A stretch of DNA of 64,000 nucleotides from Rheinheimera sp. 4Y26 (GCF_025245835.1 NZ_JAOBWS010000007.1:62001-126000); one strand, 5' to 3'. Counted from the first letter of the stretch, positions 38,821 to 48,463 are shown. The notes: generated from the sequence alone by a model not told the origin. Numbers and translations are program-made.

Positions 38821-40743
38821 ATGGGCATTTTTGAGCACTATAAGTCTAGGTACGAAGCATCAAAAGAAGAGGAATACAGCATTTCTGAATTCCTCGCTTT
38901 ATGCAAAAACGATAAAAGCTGTTACGCCAGTGCTGCTGAGCGGTTATTGATGGCCATCGGTCAGCCGGAGTTTATCGACACAGCACAAGATCCCAAATTA
39001 AGCCGGTTATTTTCCAACAGGGTGATTGCCCGTTATCCGGCTTTTTCTGAATTTTACGGCATGGAAGATGCGATAGAACAAATAGTTTCTTATCTGAAAC
39101 ACTCAGCTCAGGGGCTGGAAGAGCGCAAACAAATTTTGTATCTGTTAGGTCCTGTGGGCGGTGGTAAATCTTCACTGGCGGAAAAACTGAAATCTCTGAT
39201 GCAACAGGTGCCGGTGTATTATCTCAAAGGCTCTCCTGTGTACGACCACCCGCTTTGCCTGTTTGACGGTCAGGAAGATGGCAACATTCTGGAGCAGGAA
39301 TATGGCATTCCAAAACGTTATTTAAAAACCATCATGTCACCCTGGGCCAGTAAAAGACTGCATGAGTTTAACGGTGACATCAGCCAGTTCCGCGTGGTGA
39401 AAAAATATCCGTCCATACTGGATCAAATTGCCATCGCCAAAACTGAACCCGGGGATGAAAACAATCAGGATATCGCCTCTTTAGTCGGCAAAGTGGATAT
39501 CCGCCAATTGGAACATTTTGCCCAGAATGACCCGGATGCGTACAGTTATTCCGGTGCTTTATGCCGAGCCAATCAGGGCATTATGGAATTTGTTGAGATG
39601 TTTAAAGCACCGATTAAAGTGCTGCATCCACTGCTCACTGCCACTCAGGAAGGCAATTATAACGGCACTGAAGGTTTAGCCGCCCTACCCTTTGAAGGCA
39701 TTATTCTGGCGCACAGTAACGAATCTGAATGGCAAACCTTCCGCAACAATAAAAACAATGAGGCTTTTTTAGACCGGGTCTATATCGTCAAAGTGCCTTA
39801 TTGTCTGCGGGTGTCAGAAGAAGTCAAAATTTACGAAAAACTGCTTGAGCACAGCGAGTTAAAAGTAGCGCCTTGTGCACCAGGCACCCTGACTTCGCTG
39901 GCACAATTTGCTGTGTTATCCCGATTAAAAATGCCGGAAAACTCCAGCCTGTACTCCAAAATGCGGGTGTATGACGGCGAGAGTTTAAAAGACACAGATC
40001 CAAAAGCAAAATCCTATCAGGAGTACCGCGATTACGCCGGTGTAGACGAAGGTATGACCGGGCTTTCCACCCGTTTTGCTTTTAAGATTTTGTCCAGGGT
40101 CTTTAACTTTGACAGCACTGAAGTGGCCGCCAACCCGGTACATTTGTTTTATGTGCTGGAACAACAAATTGAACGGGAACAATTTCCGGCCGATGTAGCG
40201 GAGCGTTACCTTGAACATCTGAAAGGTTATTTGATCCCTAAATATGTTGAATTTATTGGCAAAGAAATTCAAACCGCATATCTGGAATCTTATTCTGAAT
40301 ATGGTCAGAACATTTTCGACCGTTATGTGATTTATGCCGACTTCTGGATCCAGGATCAGGAGTACCGCGATCCGGAAACAGGTCAGTTATTCGACCGCTC
40401 CGCCTTAAACGCTGAGCTGGAGAAAATCGAAAAACCGGCTGGCATCAGTAATCCAAAAGATTTTCGCAATGAAATTGTTAATTTTGTGCTCAGAGCCAAA
40501 GCTAAAAACAATGGCAAAAATCCAACCTGGACCAGCTATGAAAAACTGCGCACTGTGATCGAGAAAAAAATGTTCTCCAGCACCGAAGAGCTGTTGCCGG
40601 TGATTTCGTTTAATGCCAAAACCTCGACTGATGATCAGAAAAAACATGATGATTTTGTCGATCGGATGATGGAAAAAGGCTACACCCGCAAACAGGTGCG
40701 ACTGCTGTCAGAATGGTATCTGCGCGTTCGCAAGTCTCAGTGA
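38821..40743 (+). CDS. prkA: PrkA-family serine protein kinase (YeaG-like)
   Basis: A 640-residue protein of the PrkA/YeaG family, stress-induced AAA+/kinase proteins acting in adaptation to starvation. It has the AAA-type Walker A LGPVGGGKSS at about residues 110-119, a YYLKGSPVYDHPL segment, and a C-terminal PrkA kinase-like domain (KIYEKLL to the end). GTG 38815 is in frame, but ATG 38821 is the better start: GGAGG at 38811-38815 is 5 bp away. It is first in the operon with the DUF444 and SpoVR genes, matching the E. coli yeaG-yeaH pair and ycgB. Confidence 0.95.
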   Translation: MGIFEHYKSRYEASKEEEYSISEFLALCKNDKSCYASAAERLLMAIGQPEFIDTAQDPKLSRLFSNRVIARYPAFSEFYGMEDAIEQIVSYLKHSAQGLEERKQILYLLGPVGGGKSSLAEKLKSLMQQVPVYYLKGSPVYDHPLCLFDGQEDGNILEQEYGIPKRYLKTIMSPWASKRLHEFNGDISQFRVVKKYPSILDQIAIAKTEPGDENNQDIASLVGKVDIRQLEHFAQNDPDAYSYSGALCRANQGIMEFVEMFKAPIKVLHPLLTATQEGNYNGTEGLAALPFEGIILAHSNESEWQTFRNNKNNEAFLDRVYIVKVPYCLRVSEEVKIYEKLLEHSELKVAPCAPGTLTSLAQFAVLSRLKMPENSSLYSKMRVYDGESLKDTDPKAKSYQEYRDYAGVDEGMTGLSTRFAFKILSRVFNFDSTEVAANPVHLFYVLEQQIEREQFPADVAERYLEHLKGYLIPKYVEFIGKEIQTAYLESYSEYGQNIFDRYVIYADFWIQDQEYRDPETGQLFDRSALNAELEKIEKPAGISNPKDFRNEIVNFVLRAKAKNNGKNPTWTSYEKLRTVIEKKMFSSTEELLPVISFNAKTSTDDQKKHDDFVDRMMEKGYTRKQVRLLSEWYLRVRKSQ

Positions 40744-40767
40744 TGCCAGGGGTTAGCCGGAGGTTTT

Positions 40768-42048
40768 ATGGCGCATTTTATCGATCGACGCCTGAACGGA
40801 AAAAACAAAAGTGCGGTGAACCGGCAACGGTTCATCCGCCGTTACAAACAGCAAATTAAACAGGCTGTTTCCGATGCCATCAGTAAACGCAGTGTCACCG
40901 ATATCGACAGCGGTGAGTCTGTGTCTATTCCTGGCCGTGACATTACCGAGCCCTTTTTTCATCAGGGCAAAGGGGGTCACAGAGAAATGATCCACCCGGG
41001 CAATGATCAGTTCAGCCCGGGCGACAGGATCAAAAGACCTTTAGGTGGTCAGGGCGGCGGCTCGGGCCAGGGTGATGCCAGTCAGGATGGTGAAGGTGAA
41101 GACGAATTTGTATTTTCCATTTCAAAAGACGAATACCTGGATTTATTGTTTGAAGACTTAGAGCTACCAAATCTGAAGAAAAATCAGTTAGATAAATTGG
41201 TGCAATTTAAAAATGTGCGCGCTGGTTACCGCTCGGAAGGGGTACCCAGCAATATTGATATTGTGCGTTCACTGCAAGGTTCACTGGCGCGTCGTGTTGC
41301 CATGAGTGCCGGCAAAAAGAAAGATCTGAAAGCGCTGGAGCAACAAATCGCTTTGCTTGAGCAGGATGCGGTGCCGGACCAGCACAAGCTGCAACAACTC
41401 AGAGCTGAAGTTGAAGAGCTAAAAAAACGCATCGCCGCCGTGCCTTTTATCGACAGCTTCGATTTACGTTTTCGCAATTTTGCCAAAAGGCCGGAACCCA
41501 CCAGCAGAGCTGTAATGTTCTGCCTGATGGACGTATCAGGATCTATGGATCAAGCCACCAAAGACATGGCCAAACGTTTTTATATTCTGCTTTATATGTT
41601 CTTAAGCCGCAGTTACAAGAATGTTGATGTGGTCTATATCCGTCACCACACTCAGGCCAAAGAAGTGGATGAACAGGAGTTTTTTTATTCACAGGAAACA
41701 GGCGGCACCATAGTGTCGAGCGCGCTGAAACTGATGGCTGAAATTGTCAAAGAAAGATACGACCCAACACAGTGGAATATCTACGCGGCACAGGCGTCCG
41801 ACGGCGACAACTGGGCCGATGACAGCCCGCAGTGTGCCACTATTCTGACCGAAGAATTGCTGCCCTGGGTGCGCTATTACGCTTATATCGAAATTACACA
41901 GCGGCCCCATCAAAGCCTGTGGCTCGAATATGAAAAGCTGCTGCGCAGCTTTGATAATTTTGCCATTCAGCCTATCCGGCAAGTCAGTGATATTTATCCG
42001 GTGTTCCGCGAACTGTTTCGCAAAAGTGTGAACAGGCAGTCAGCCTGA
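40768..42048 (+). CDS. yeaH: DUF444/UPF0229 von Willebrand factor A-like protein (YeaH)
   Basis: A 426-residue protein of the YeaH family (427 in E. coli), of unknown biochemical role but always linked to the PrkA kinase. The N terminus has [19 protein letters not shown]; a Gly-rich linker ([11 protein letters not shown]) and a coiled-coil (about 180-225) precede a vWA-like domain with the MIDAS-type DVSGSMDQ and a later SDGDNWADD. It starts 24 bp after prkA and is followed by ycgB. Confidence 0.94.
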   Translation: MAHFIDRRLNGKNKSAVNRQRFIRRYKQQIKQAVSDAISKRSVTDIDSGESVSIPGRDITEPFFHQGKGGHREMIHPGNDQFSPGDRIKRPLGGQGGGSGQGDASQDGEGEDEFVFSISKDEYLDLLFEDLELPNLKKNQLDKLVQFKNVRAGYRSEGVPSNIDIVRSLQGSLARRVAMSAGKKKDLKALEQQIALLEQDAVPDQHKLQQLRAEVEELKKRIAAVPFIDSFDLRFRNFAKRPEPTSRAVMFCLMDVSGSMDQATKDMAKRFYILLYMFLSRSYKNVDVVYIRHHTQAKEVDEQEFFYSQETGGTIVSSALKLMAEIVKERYDPTQWNIYAAQASDGDNWADDSPQCATILTEELLPWVRYYAYIEITQRPHQSLWLEYEKLLRSFDNFAIQPIRQVSDIYPVFRELFRKSVNRQSA

Positions 42049-42102
42049 CATGGTGCCAGCTAATCAGAATGCCTGCGGCCCCGTGCTGCTAAGGAGTGCG
42101 CT

Positions 42103-43620
42103 ATGACCGCTAAACGAAAAACCACAGCTGCAACGGTGCAGCCGCTGTCGGATGGTCCGGACTGGACTTTTGAATTACTCCATCAGTATCAGACTGAAAT
42201 TGAACGAGTGGCTAAATTTTATCAGCTGGATTATTACCCGAATCAGATTGAAATTATCACCGCAGAACAAATGATGGACGCATATTCCAGCGTGGGTATG
42301 CCTATTGGTTATCACCACTGGTCTTATGGCAAGAAGTTTATACAGACCGAACAAAACTACAAAAGAGGCCATATGGGGCTGGCCTATGAAATTGTCATCA
42401 ACTCCAATCCCTGTATTGCTTACCTGATGGAAGAAAACACCATTACCATGCAGGCGCTGGTGATGGCTCATGCCTGTTATGGACATAACTCTTTTTTTAA
42501 AAACAACTATTTATTTAAAACCTGGACAGACGCCTCCTCTATTATCGACTATTTGGTTTTTGCCAAAAAATACATCAGCGACTGTGAAGAAAAATACGGG
42601 GTCAGCGAAGTTGAAGATATTCTCGACTCCTGCCATGCCCTGATGAATTACGGTGTTGACCGCTATAAAAGACCGCAGAAAATCTCGATGGATGAAGAGC
42701 AGCGCCGGCAAAAAGACCGCGAAAGTTATTTGCAGTCTCAGGTGAATCAGCTTTGGAAAACCATTCCAAACAAAGAGCAGCATGCGGTAACACAAGAGCG
42801 TCACTTTCCGGCCGAGCCACAGGAAAACATCCTGTATTTTATTGAAAAAAACGCCCCATTGTTAAAACCCTGGCAACGGGAAATTGTGCGGATAGTGCGC
42901 AAAATTTCGCAGTATTTTTATCCACAAAAACAAACCCAGGTGATGAACGAAGGCTGGGCAACTTTCTGGCACTACACCATTTTGCAGCATCTGTATGGTG
43001 AAGGCCTGGTGACTGACAAATTTATGCTGGAAGTACTGCATAACCATACCAATGTGGTGTTTCAGCCCGCCTATAACTCAAAATATTATTCCGGCATCAA
43101 CCCTTACGCACTTGGTTTTGCCATGTTTACTGATATCCGCCGTATTTGTGAGCAGCCAACAGCCGAGGATAAACAATGGTTTCCGGATATAGCAGGTTCA
43201 GATTGGGTGCAAACCTTACACTTTGCGATGCAAAACTTTAAAGATGAAAGTTTTATCAGCCAGTATTTATCGCCAAAAGTCATCCGTGATTTTCACCTTT
43301 TTGCCATTGTCGATGACGACAAAGACAACTCACTGGAAGTTGCTGCTATTCATAACAATGAGGGGTATCAGAAAATCAGGCAGATGCTGTCGGCACAATA
43401 TAACCTGAGTAATATCGAACCCAATATTCAGGTGTGGAATGTCGATGTCAGCGGCGACCGCTCGCTGACCTTACGTTTTATCCCCAATAACAGAGTGCCG
43501 CTTGCCGAAAGTTATCCTTCTGTGCTGAAACATCTGCACCGGCTCTGGGGCTTTACCGTGCGGCTGGAACAACTGAACGAAGATAACTCGGTAACTCAAC
43601 TGATGATGGTGCCGGTGTGA
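42103..43620 (+). CDS. ycgB: SpoVR family protein YcgB
   Basis: A 505-residue SpoVR-like protein (510 in E. coli YcgB) of unknown activity. Typical segments are WSYGKKFIQTEQNYKRG, AHACYGHNSFFKNNYLF, MNEGWATFWHY and ALGFAMFTDIRRI, several rich in His and Glu like a metalloenzyme site. It is the third gene of prkA-yeaH-ycgB, a module known to be induced under starvation. AAGGAG precedes the start, and a bidirectional terminator follows. Confidence 0.95.
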   Translation: MTAKRKTTAATVQPLSDGPDWTFELLHQYQTEIERVAKFYQLDYYPNQIEIITAEQMMDAYSSVGMPIGYHHWSYGKKFIQTEQNYKRGHMGLAYEIVINSNPCIAYLMEENTITMQALVMAHACYGHNSFFKNNYLFKTWTDASSIIDYLVFAKKYISDCEEKYGVSEVEDILDSCHALMNYGVDRYKRPQKISMDEEQRRQKDRESYLQSQVNQLWKTIPNKEQHAVTQERHFPAEPQENILYFIEKNAPLLKPWQREIVRIVRKISQYFYPQKQTQVMNEGWATFWHYTILQHLYGEGLVTDKFMLEVLHNHTNVVFQPAYNSKYYSGINPYALGFAMFTDIRRICEQPTAEDKQWFPDIAGSDWVQTLHFAMQNFKDESFISQYLSPKVIRDFHLFAIVDDDKDNSLEVAAIHNNEGYQKIRQMLSAQYNLSNIEPNIQVWNVDVSGDRSLTLRFIPNNRVPLAESYPSVLKHLHRLWGFTVRLEQLNEDNSVTQLMMVPV

Positions 43621-43693
43621 GCTCAGCCTTGCTGTTGTTCACGGCAAGGCTGAGAATGTCTTAACGCGAAAACCACCGGGATTTGGCCCAAAT

Positions 43694-43730
43694 CCATAAA
43701 AAAACACCGCAATAGCGGTGTTTTTTATGG
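43694..43730. terminator. Bidirectional ycgB/diguanylate cyclase terminator
   Basis: A 16-bp stem with one extra A (43694-43710 with 43715-43730), loop AATA, between converging genes. Confidence 0.9.
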
Positions 43731-43754
43731 TCTGCTGTATTTGGCGGTTGTTGC

Positions 43755-44732
43755 TTAAGAAGACGCTTTAAGCTGAGCGCTACACAAAGTCACCTGATTG
43801 CGGCCATTGGCTTTGGAGGTATACAGCGCTTTATCGGCAGCTTCCAACCACTGCCGGTGTTCCAGCATATCACTGTGGTATTCAGCAATACCAACGCTGA
43901 CTGTCACTTTCAGAATTTGCTGGTTATATTCAATAGCCAGGTTTTCTACTGTTTTTCTCAGACGTTCGGCAAAATACATCGCCTGATCTTCAGTGGTGTC
44001 TACCAGCAACACCGCAAATTCTTCACCACCATATCGCCCTGCCACATCGGTTTCCCGCAGATTTTTTTTCACCGCCTGAGCCACAGCCTTAATCACCGAA
44101 TCACCGGCAGCATGGCCAAAAGTATCGTTCACTCTTTTAAAGTGGTCGATATCACACATCAATAAACTGCTGCGATGGCCACTGCGCTTGAGCCGCTTAA
44201 ACTCATGCATCAGCGCATCTTCCCAATGACCTCTGTTATTAAGCTCCGTCAGAAAATCAGTTTTTGACAGCTGTTTCAGCTGGCCGTTCATCGACTCCAG
44301 CTCCAGTCTGCTGACCGCTACATCTGTGACATCATAAATAATCATACAAAGGTGGGTTACTACACCACGCACATCGGTAATTGGGAATATAGTGCTGTTC
44401 TGGTACATATAATCCGCAGCACCGGTAATAGGCCTGTAATTGCGGAATTTAAAGATATAAGGCCGCTGCTCCCAGATGGTAAAGGCGCGGTTTTTCAGCA
44501 AAATCACCGGATCACATTTACGTTTAAGCCAGCCTTCGTCTATTTCAGAGAACAAGTCAAACAGATACCTGTCGCGCACCTGGCGTGGTGTTAAACCACT
44601 GTGGTTTTCCATAAAACCATTCCAGACCTGAATTTTATAATCGGCAGTCAGCACCACCAGACCCACATCAACGGTCTGGAACATATCTAATAACCAGTGA
44701 ACTTCGGCAACGTCAGAGTTTATTTGTGACAT
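43755..44732 (-). CDS. PAS-GGDEF diguanylate cyclase
   Basis: A 325-residue soluble cyclic di-GMP synthase. An N-terminal PAS domain (about residues 10-145, with VWNGFMENHSGLT) is followed by a GGDEF domain whose active site is GGEEF, preceded by an RETD inhibitory site. No membrane segment is seen. It starts 2 bp after the response regulator gene, so the two are co-translated and probably work together. It converges on ycgB. Confidence 0.93.
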   Translation of the reverse strand: MSQINSDVAEVHWLLDMFQTVDVGLVVLTADYKIQVWNGFMENHSGLTPRQVRDRYLFDLFSEIDEGWLKRKCDPVILLKNRAFTIWEQRPYIFKFRNYRPITGAADYMYQNSTIFPITDVRGVVTHLCMIIYDVTDVAVSRLELESMNGQLKQLSKTDFLTELNNRGHWEDALMHEFKRLKRSGHRSSLLMCDIDHFKRVNDTFGHAAGDSVIKAVAQAVKKNLRETDVAGRYGGEEFAVLLVDTTEDQAMYFAERLRKTVENLAIEYNQQILKVTVSVGIAEYHSDMLEHRQWLEAADKALYTSKANGRNQVTLCSAQLKASS

Positions 44733-44734
44733 AA

Positions 44735-45766
44735 CTACTCTTCTAACAAAAATTCGACTTTGTAATTCAGCGTTTTAATGCTGTCTTCGGTAAAAAGCAG
44801 CAGCAAATCACAATTAATATTGTAGTTTTCGATGCCATAGCTGATTTCAATCGCCAGTGTTCTTTTCCAGCGTTTGGCATTGGCTTTAATCATCTCACTG
44901 ACCGGCGCATGTTGGCCCAGAACCACCGGATGTCCCTGACTGAACGACATATCAATCTGCTCAGCCAGCCCCTTGAGTACAGCTCCTATCAAAATATTGC
45001 CAATATCCATTAATAATTCGAGTTCAGCTTTGGTATTGAGTTTGCCTTCGTAATTCATCAGTTTGGCAATATCAACAAAACTGGAGTCATTCAGAATAAG
45101 CAAAGCTTCTCCCGACACACCGCCCCCGATAAAACCCTGACAGACCGCCGACGTAGTTTCTTTTTGCTCCACCGAAGCGATAGCCATATGCAGTTCACTG
45201 ACTTCAATGACATTGACATTAGGGATGGGTAACTTGACAAATACTTTAAGAAGCCTTGCCAGCAGATCACCGGCCTGGCCCATAGCCACGTTGGTCAGCT
45301 CCTGAAATACATCCCGCAGTACAGGGTCAAGCACAAAACTTTTGCTGGTTTGATTGAGCTCAATGGTTCTTTCCTGCACTTTTTTACTGTCTGACACTGT
45401 ATGCAGGGCTTCAAACTGCGCCAGCACTTCAGTGAGCTTATCGGCTGCTACAGGTTTACGGATAAAATCCAATGCACCAAAAGCCATCACCCGCTCGCGG
45501 GCTTCGGGCTGTACATCGCCGGATACCACAACAACTTTAACCGGAATTTTTTGCTCGGCAATAGCCTGCAGTACCTCATAGCCGTCGAGGATCGGCATAT
45601 TTAAATCAAGGAATAATAAATCGATAGGCTGACGCTTTAAAACTTCCAAAGCTTCCTGACCATGGCCGGCAAAATAAATTTTATCCTGCCACTGCGCTGG
45701 CAAACTGCGGGCCATTTGTTTGCGTGCCAGATTTGAATCATCACAGATTAATACCGCTGCTACCAT
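44735..45766 (-). CDS. Response regulator with CheC-like phosphatase domain
   Basis: A 343-residue protein with a receiver domain (residues 1-120: acidic pair D9-D10, phosphoacceptor D54, K104) joined by a linker to a CheC/CheX-like domain. The CheC active-site pattern D-x3-E-x2-N-x22-P is exactly met by D152, E156, N159, P182. A second copy, E250-D254-N257-P280, keeps the spacing but has Asp in place of Glu. CheC proteins dephosphorylate CheY-type receivers, so self-control or control of another regulator is likely. It directly precedes the PAS-GGDEF cyclase. Confidence 0.88.
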   Translation of the reverse strand: MVAAVLICDDSNLARKQMARSLPAQWQDKIYFAGHGQEALEVLKRQPIDLLFLDLNMPILDGYEVLQAIAEQKIPVKVVVVSGDVQPEARERVMAFGALDFIRKPVAADKLTEVLAQFEALHTVSDSKKVQERTIELNQTSKSFVLDPVLRDVFQELTNVAMGQAGDLLARLLKVFVKLPIPNVNVIEVSELHMAIASVEQKETTSAVCQGFIGGGVSGEALLILNDSSFVDIAKLMNYEGKLNTKAELELLMDIGNILIGAVLKGLAEQIDMSFSQGHPVVLGQHAPVSEMIKANAKRWKRTLAIEISYGIENYNINCDLLLLFTEDSIKTLNYKVEFLLEE

Positions 45767-45908
45767 TAGACACCTGATTCACGTATTGTTAAATCCAGTG
45801 TAGCGCTGAACCTTTGATTGTGCGAATCAAAACAACGGCTTTTTTCCTCAAAATCATCGACATAAGCAATTGTATTTACATTATTTTCAAGGATAACAGG
45901 AACAAAAG

Positions 45909-46517
45909 ATGAAAAATTTATCTGCGGCCTTCAAATACAGTCTCTGTTTTGCTCTGATGCTCAATTCGGCTCTGGCTGCCGACTTAACAGCCAATTTGCC
46001 GGTCAGGCTCTCTGAAGTCAAAGCGGGTGACCGACCGCTGGAGCTGCAAGGATCGCCGGTGCAATTAATGCAGCAAGCCCCTGACTTTAAAGTGGCCGAT
46101 CAAGCATTTAAAGCGGTTAAACTCAGCGATTTTACCGGAAAAACAGTGTTGCTCAGCGTAGTGCCAAGCATCGACACAGGCGTCTGCTCCATTCAGACGA
46201 AAAAATTTAACGAACAAGTCGCAAGCTTGCCCAAAGATGTGGTGCTGCTCACCATTTCCACCGATTTACCTTTTGCGCAAAAACGCTTTTGCCAAAAAGA
46301 ACAAGTCGACAAACTGCAGGTGTTATCTGATGCAGTCTGGGGCGATTTTGGCAGTAACTATGGTTTAAGAATTAAAGACATGGGCATTCTGACCCGGGCA
46401 GTTTTGATTATCGATGCCAAAGGCGCACTGGTTTATCAGCAGCTGGTGCCGCTGCTGTCACAAGAACCGGATTACCAGGCAGCGCTGAATAAACTTAAGG
46501 AAATCACCAAAACCTGA
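45909..46517 (+). CDS. tpx: Exported thiol peroxidase (Tpx)
   Basis: A 202-residue peroxiredoxin of the Tpx type reducing hydroperoxides. The peroxidatic Cys93 lies in SIDTGVCSIQTKKFN and the resolving Cys128 in AQKRFCQK, the spacing of atypical two-cysteine Tpx. Unlike E. coli Tpx it has a 23-residue signal peptide (SLCFALMLNSALA), so it should act in the periplasm. An AAGGA site precedes the ATG. No reductase gene is adjacent. Confidence 0.93.
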   Translation: MKNLSAAFKYSLCFALMLNSALAADLTANLPVRLSEVKAGDRPLELQGSPVQLMQQAPDFKVADQAFKAVKLSDFTGKTVLLSVVPSIDTGVCSIQTKKFNEQVASLPKDVVLLTISTDLPFAQKRFCQKEQVDKLQVLSDAVWGDFGSNYGLRIKDMGILTRAVLIIDAKGALVYQQLVPLLSQEPDYQAALNKLKEITKT

Positions 46518-46530
46518 TGGACTCTGATGC

Positions 46531-46567
46531 ACAGGCTGAAGCCAACTTAAAACCAACTTCAGCCTGT
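46531..46567 (+). terminator. Possible tpx terminator
   Basis: An 11-bp perfect stem (46531-46541 with 46557-46567) with a 15-nt loop, 13 bp after tpx. Only a weak T stretch follows. Confidence 0.5.
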
Positions 46568-46589
46568 TGCAGAAATTTCTTCCCGTCCT

Positions 46590-46618
46590 CTTGAAAGCAA
46601 TAACAACGCCCCTATTTT
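46590..46618 (+). promoter_or_regulatory. Sigma-32 heat-shock promoter of the Hsp20 gene
   Basis: CTTGAAA (46590-46596) and CCCCTATTTT (46609-46618) are 12 bp apart, matching the RpoH consensus CTTGAAA...CCCCATnT. Confidence 0.85.
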
Positions 46619-46695
46619 ATGAAGCAGGATGCCTGATAAGGGTCCTGCTCTGTGGGATTCATGCGAATACCACTTTGTAAAACAGTTACTTAACT

Positions 46696-46717
46696 AATTT
46701 GCTTCAGAAGAGGAATT
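46696..46717 (+). promoter_or_regulatory. ROSE-type RNA thermometer in the Hsp20 leader
   Basis: TTGCT (46699-46703) can pair with AGGAA (46711-46715), which is the ribosome-binding site. The pairing has a G-G opposition (46701 with 46713), the hallmark of ROSE elements. AA/TT pairs at 46696-46697 with 46716-46717 extend it past one bulged base. A second hairpin lies upstream near 46623-46649. Confidence 0.75.
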
Positions 46718-46721
46718 GGAC

Positions 46722-47219
46722 ATGACAACTTTAGATTTTTCTCCTTTTTATCGTTCATTTATTGGTTTTGATCATCTGGCATCACTCATGGATGCAGCTG
46801 CCCGCAATGAAAAACAACCGGCTTATCCGCCTTACAATATTGAAATTACCGGTGAAGATCAGTACCGCATTACCATGGCGGTGGCGGGTTTTGAACAACA
46901 TGAATTATCACTGGAAACCGAACACAACACCCTGCTGGTGAAAGGTCAAAAAGCCGACAAAACCGAAGGTCGTCGTTTTGTGCATCAGGGCATTGCCGAG
47001 CGCAATTTTGAACGCAAATTCCAGCTGTCAGATTACATTCGCGTGACAGGTGCCAATGTGCACAATGGTTTGTTGCATATTGAACTGGTGCGGGAAATTC
47101 CGGAAGCGTTAAAACCACGCAAAATTGCCATTGGTCAGGCGCAACCCACCACTTTACTGAACCAGCAACAAGCGGCCAATTCTGAGCCTGCGGTGCTGAC
47201 AGTAGCAAGCGGCAGCTAA
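46722..47219 (+). CDS. ibpA: Hsp20 family small heat-shock chaperone (IbpA-like)
   Basis: A 165-residue small heat-shock protein that should bind unfolding proteins during heat stress. The alpha-crystallin domain (about residues 38-128) has PPYNIEITGEDQYRITMAVAGF and NGLLHIELVREIPE; the C-terminal IxI-type motif is in KIAIG. ATG 46722 is preferred to TTG 46716 because AAGAGGA lies 7 bp ahead. It is preceded by a sigma-32 promoter and a ROSE-like thermometer, as in other ibp genes. The C-terminal tail is longer than in E. coli. Confidence 0.95.
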   Translation: MTTLDFSPFYRSFIGFDHLASLMDAAARNEKQPAYPPYNIEITGEDQYRITMAVAGFEQHELSLETEHNTLLVKGQKADKTEGRRFVHQGIAERNFERKFQLSDYIRVTGANVHNGLLHIELVREIPEALKPRKIAIGQAQPTTLLNQQQAANSEPAVLTVASGS

Positions 47220-47260
47220 TATCAGCTGACAAATAGACAGAATGGCCGGGTTTTGTGTTG

Positions 47261-48085
47261 TTATAACCCGGCTAAAAAATCAATGATTTGCTGATTCACT
47301 AACTCCGGCGCTGTCAGCGGGCCCATATGGCCTGTTGGCAGCGTTGTTGTTTGCACCTGAGCTAAACTCTGGGCCAACAGCTCAGCCACCAATAAAGCAG
47401 CCCTTCGGCTATCAGCACCATGCATTAACAATACCGGCATTTGCAGCCTGGCGTAATCGGCCTGAGTGGCGCCCTCACCTATCAAAGCGGCAAAATCCTG
47501 CGGAACTTTCCATACTTGTGCGGCCATTTGCTGCTGCATTCTGGCCGGCAAAAAACGGAAATAATCTTTTTGTTGCCAATAATCGACAAAAAGCCGTGCC
47601 GCGTCCCAAGCCTCTAATGCCGGCATCTGCTGTGAGAGCAATTTTACTTCTGCCGTCAGGGCTTGCGCTTCAGCCGAACTTTCTGCCGCCAACAGGTGAA
47701 AGGCGACAGGCTCAAATAACACCATGGCTTTGACTTTCAGCTTTTGCGTACGGGCCAGATGCAGCGCCACTGCCCCGCCATAAGAGTGACCAATCAGGAT
47801 AAGCTCAGCGTTTTTTTGCTCAGGGGTTAGGGTCGTCACAATAGCGTCAGCTTCAGCAGCCAGCGACCAGTTGGGCGTCGCGCTATCAGCCACTGCTTTG
47901 TTGCTTCCATAGCCTTGTAAGTCAGGTAACCACAGACAATATTGCTCAGACAATGATGCCACGAGCGGCAACCACTGTTTATGGCTACTGAGTGAACTAT
48001 GCAGTAACAGTATAGGCGCGCCCTGACCTGTCACCTTAAGCCCGGGCTTTTGTTCCGCCGGTAGAAGCTTTGACGCAGCCATCAT
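47261..48085 (-). CDS. Alpha/beta hydrolase
   Basis: A 274-residue alpha/beta-hydrolase with oxyanion motif LLLHSSLSSHKQW, nucleophile elbow GHSYGGAV, a probable acid in LMHGADSRRA and catalytic His in PTGHMGPLT. No signal peptide. The ATG overlaps the stop of the MAPEG gene (TAATG), so it is translated with it in a hemH-MAPEG-hydrolase operon. Substrate is not deducible. Confidence 0.9.
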   Translation of the reverse strand: MMAASKLLPAEQKPGLKVTGQGAPILLLHSSLSSHKQWLPLVASLSEQYCLWLPDLQGYGSNKAVADSATPNWSLAAEADAIVTTLTPEQKNAELILIGHSYGGAVALHLARTQKLKVKAMVLFEPVAFHLLAAESSAEAQALTAEVKLLSQQMPALEAWDAARLFVDYWQQKDYFRFLPARMQQQMAAQVWKVPQDFAALIGEGATQADYARLQMPVLLMHGADSRRAALLVAELLAQSLAQVQTTTLPTGHMGPLTAPELVNQQIIDFLAGL

Positions 48086-48462
48086 TAGATCACTAGAAAT
48101 GCTGCAGATGCCAATAAAGCCACAAAGGTAGACACCATGCCAAGAAAACGTGGTGCCGAAGTGCCCTGGGTTTTATTCAAACCAATGGCATGCAGCACGC
48201 GGCCGGCCAGCGTCAGGCCACCAATCAGATGCAGTTGCCACAAGGGCGCCTGCTGAATTTCCAGCAGCAATAATAGCACCAGCAGCAGCGGCACATATTC
48301 GGCAAAGTTGCCATGTACCCGGATGGCAGTCACCAGCGCTGGTTTTTGGCCATCACCTAACCCCACACGGTTTTTCAGACGCTGGCGGATCACCAGCGCC
48401 GCCAGGCCAACATAAAATACGGCCAGTGCCGCGGCATAATAAGGAGTGATCAATAAAGTCAT
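48085..48462 (-). CDS. MAPEG family membrane protein
   Basis: A 125-residue integral membrane protein of the MAPEG (microsomal glutathione transferase-like) family. Four hydrophobic helices are visible, with the MAPEG signature RVHGNFAEYVPLLLV and the GRVLHAIGL segment. ATG 48462 lies one base from the hemH stop, so translation is coupled. The activity of bacterial members is mostly unknown; the frame extends to 48501 but without a better start. Confidence 0.9.
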   Translation of the reverse strand: MTLLITPYYAAALAVFYVGLAALVIRQRLKNRVGLGDGQKPALVTAIRVHGNFAEYVPLLLVLLLLLEIQQAPLWQLHLIGGLTLAGRVLHAIGLNKTQGTSAPRFLGMVSTFVALLASAAFLVI

Positions 48463-48463
48463 A

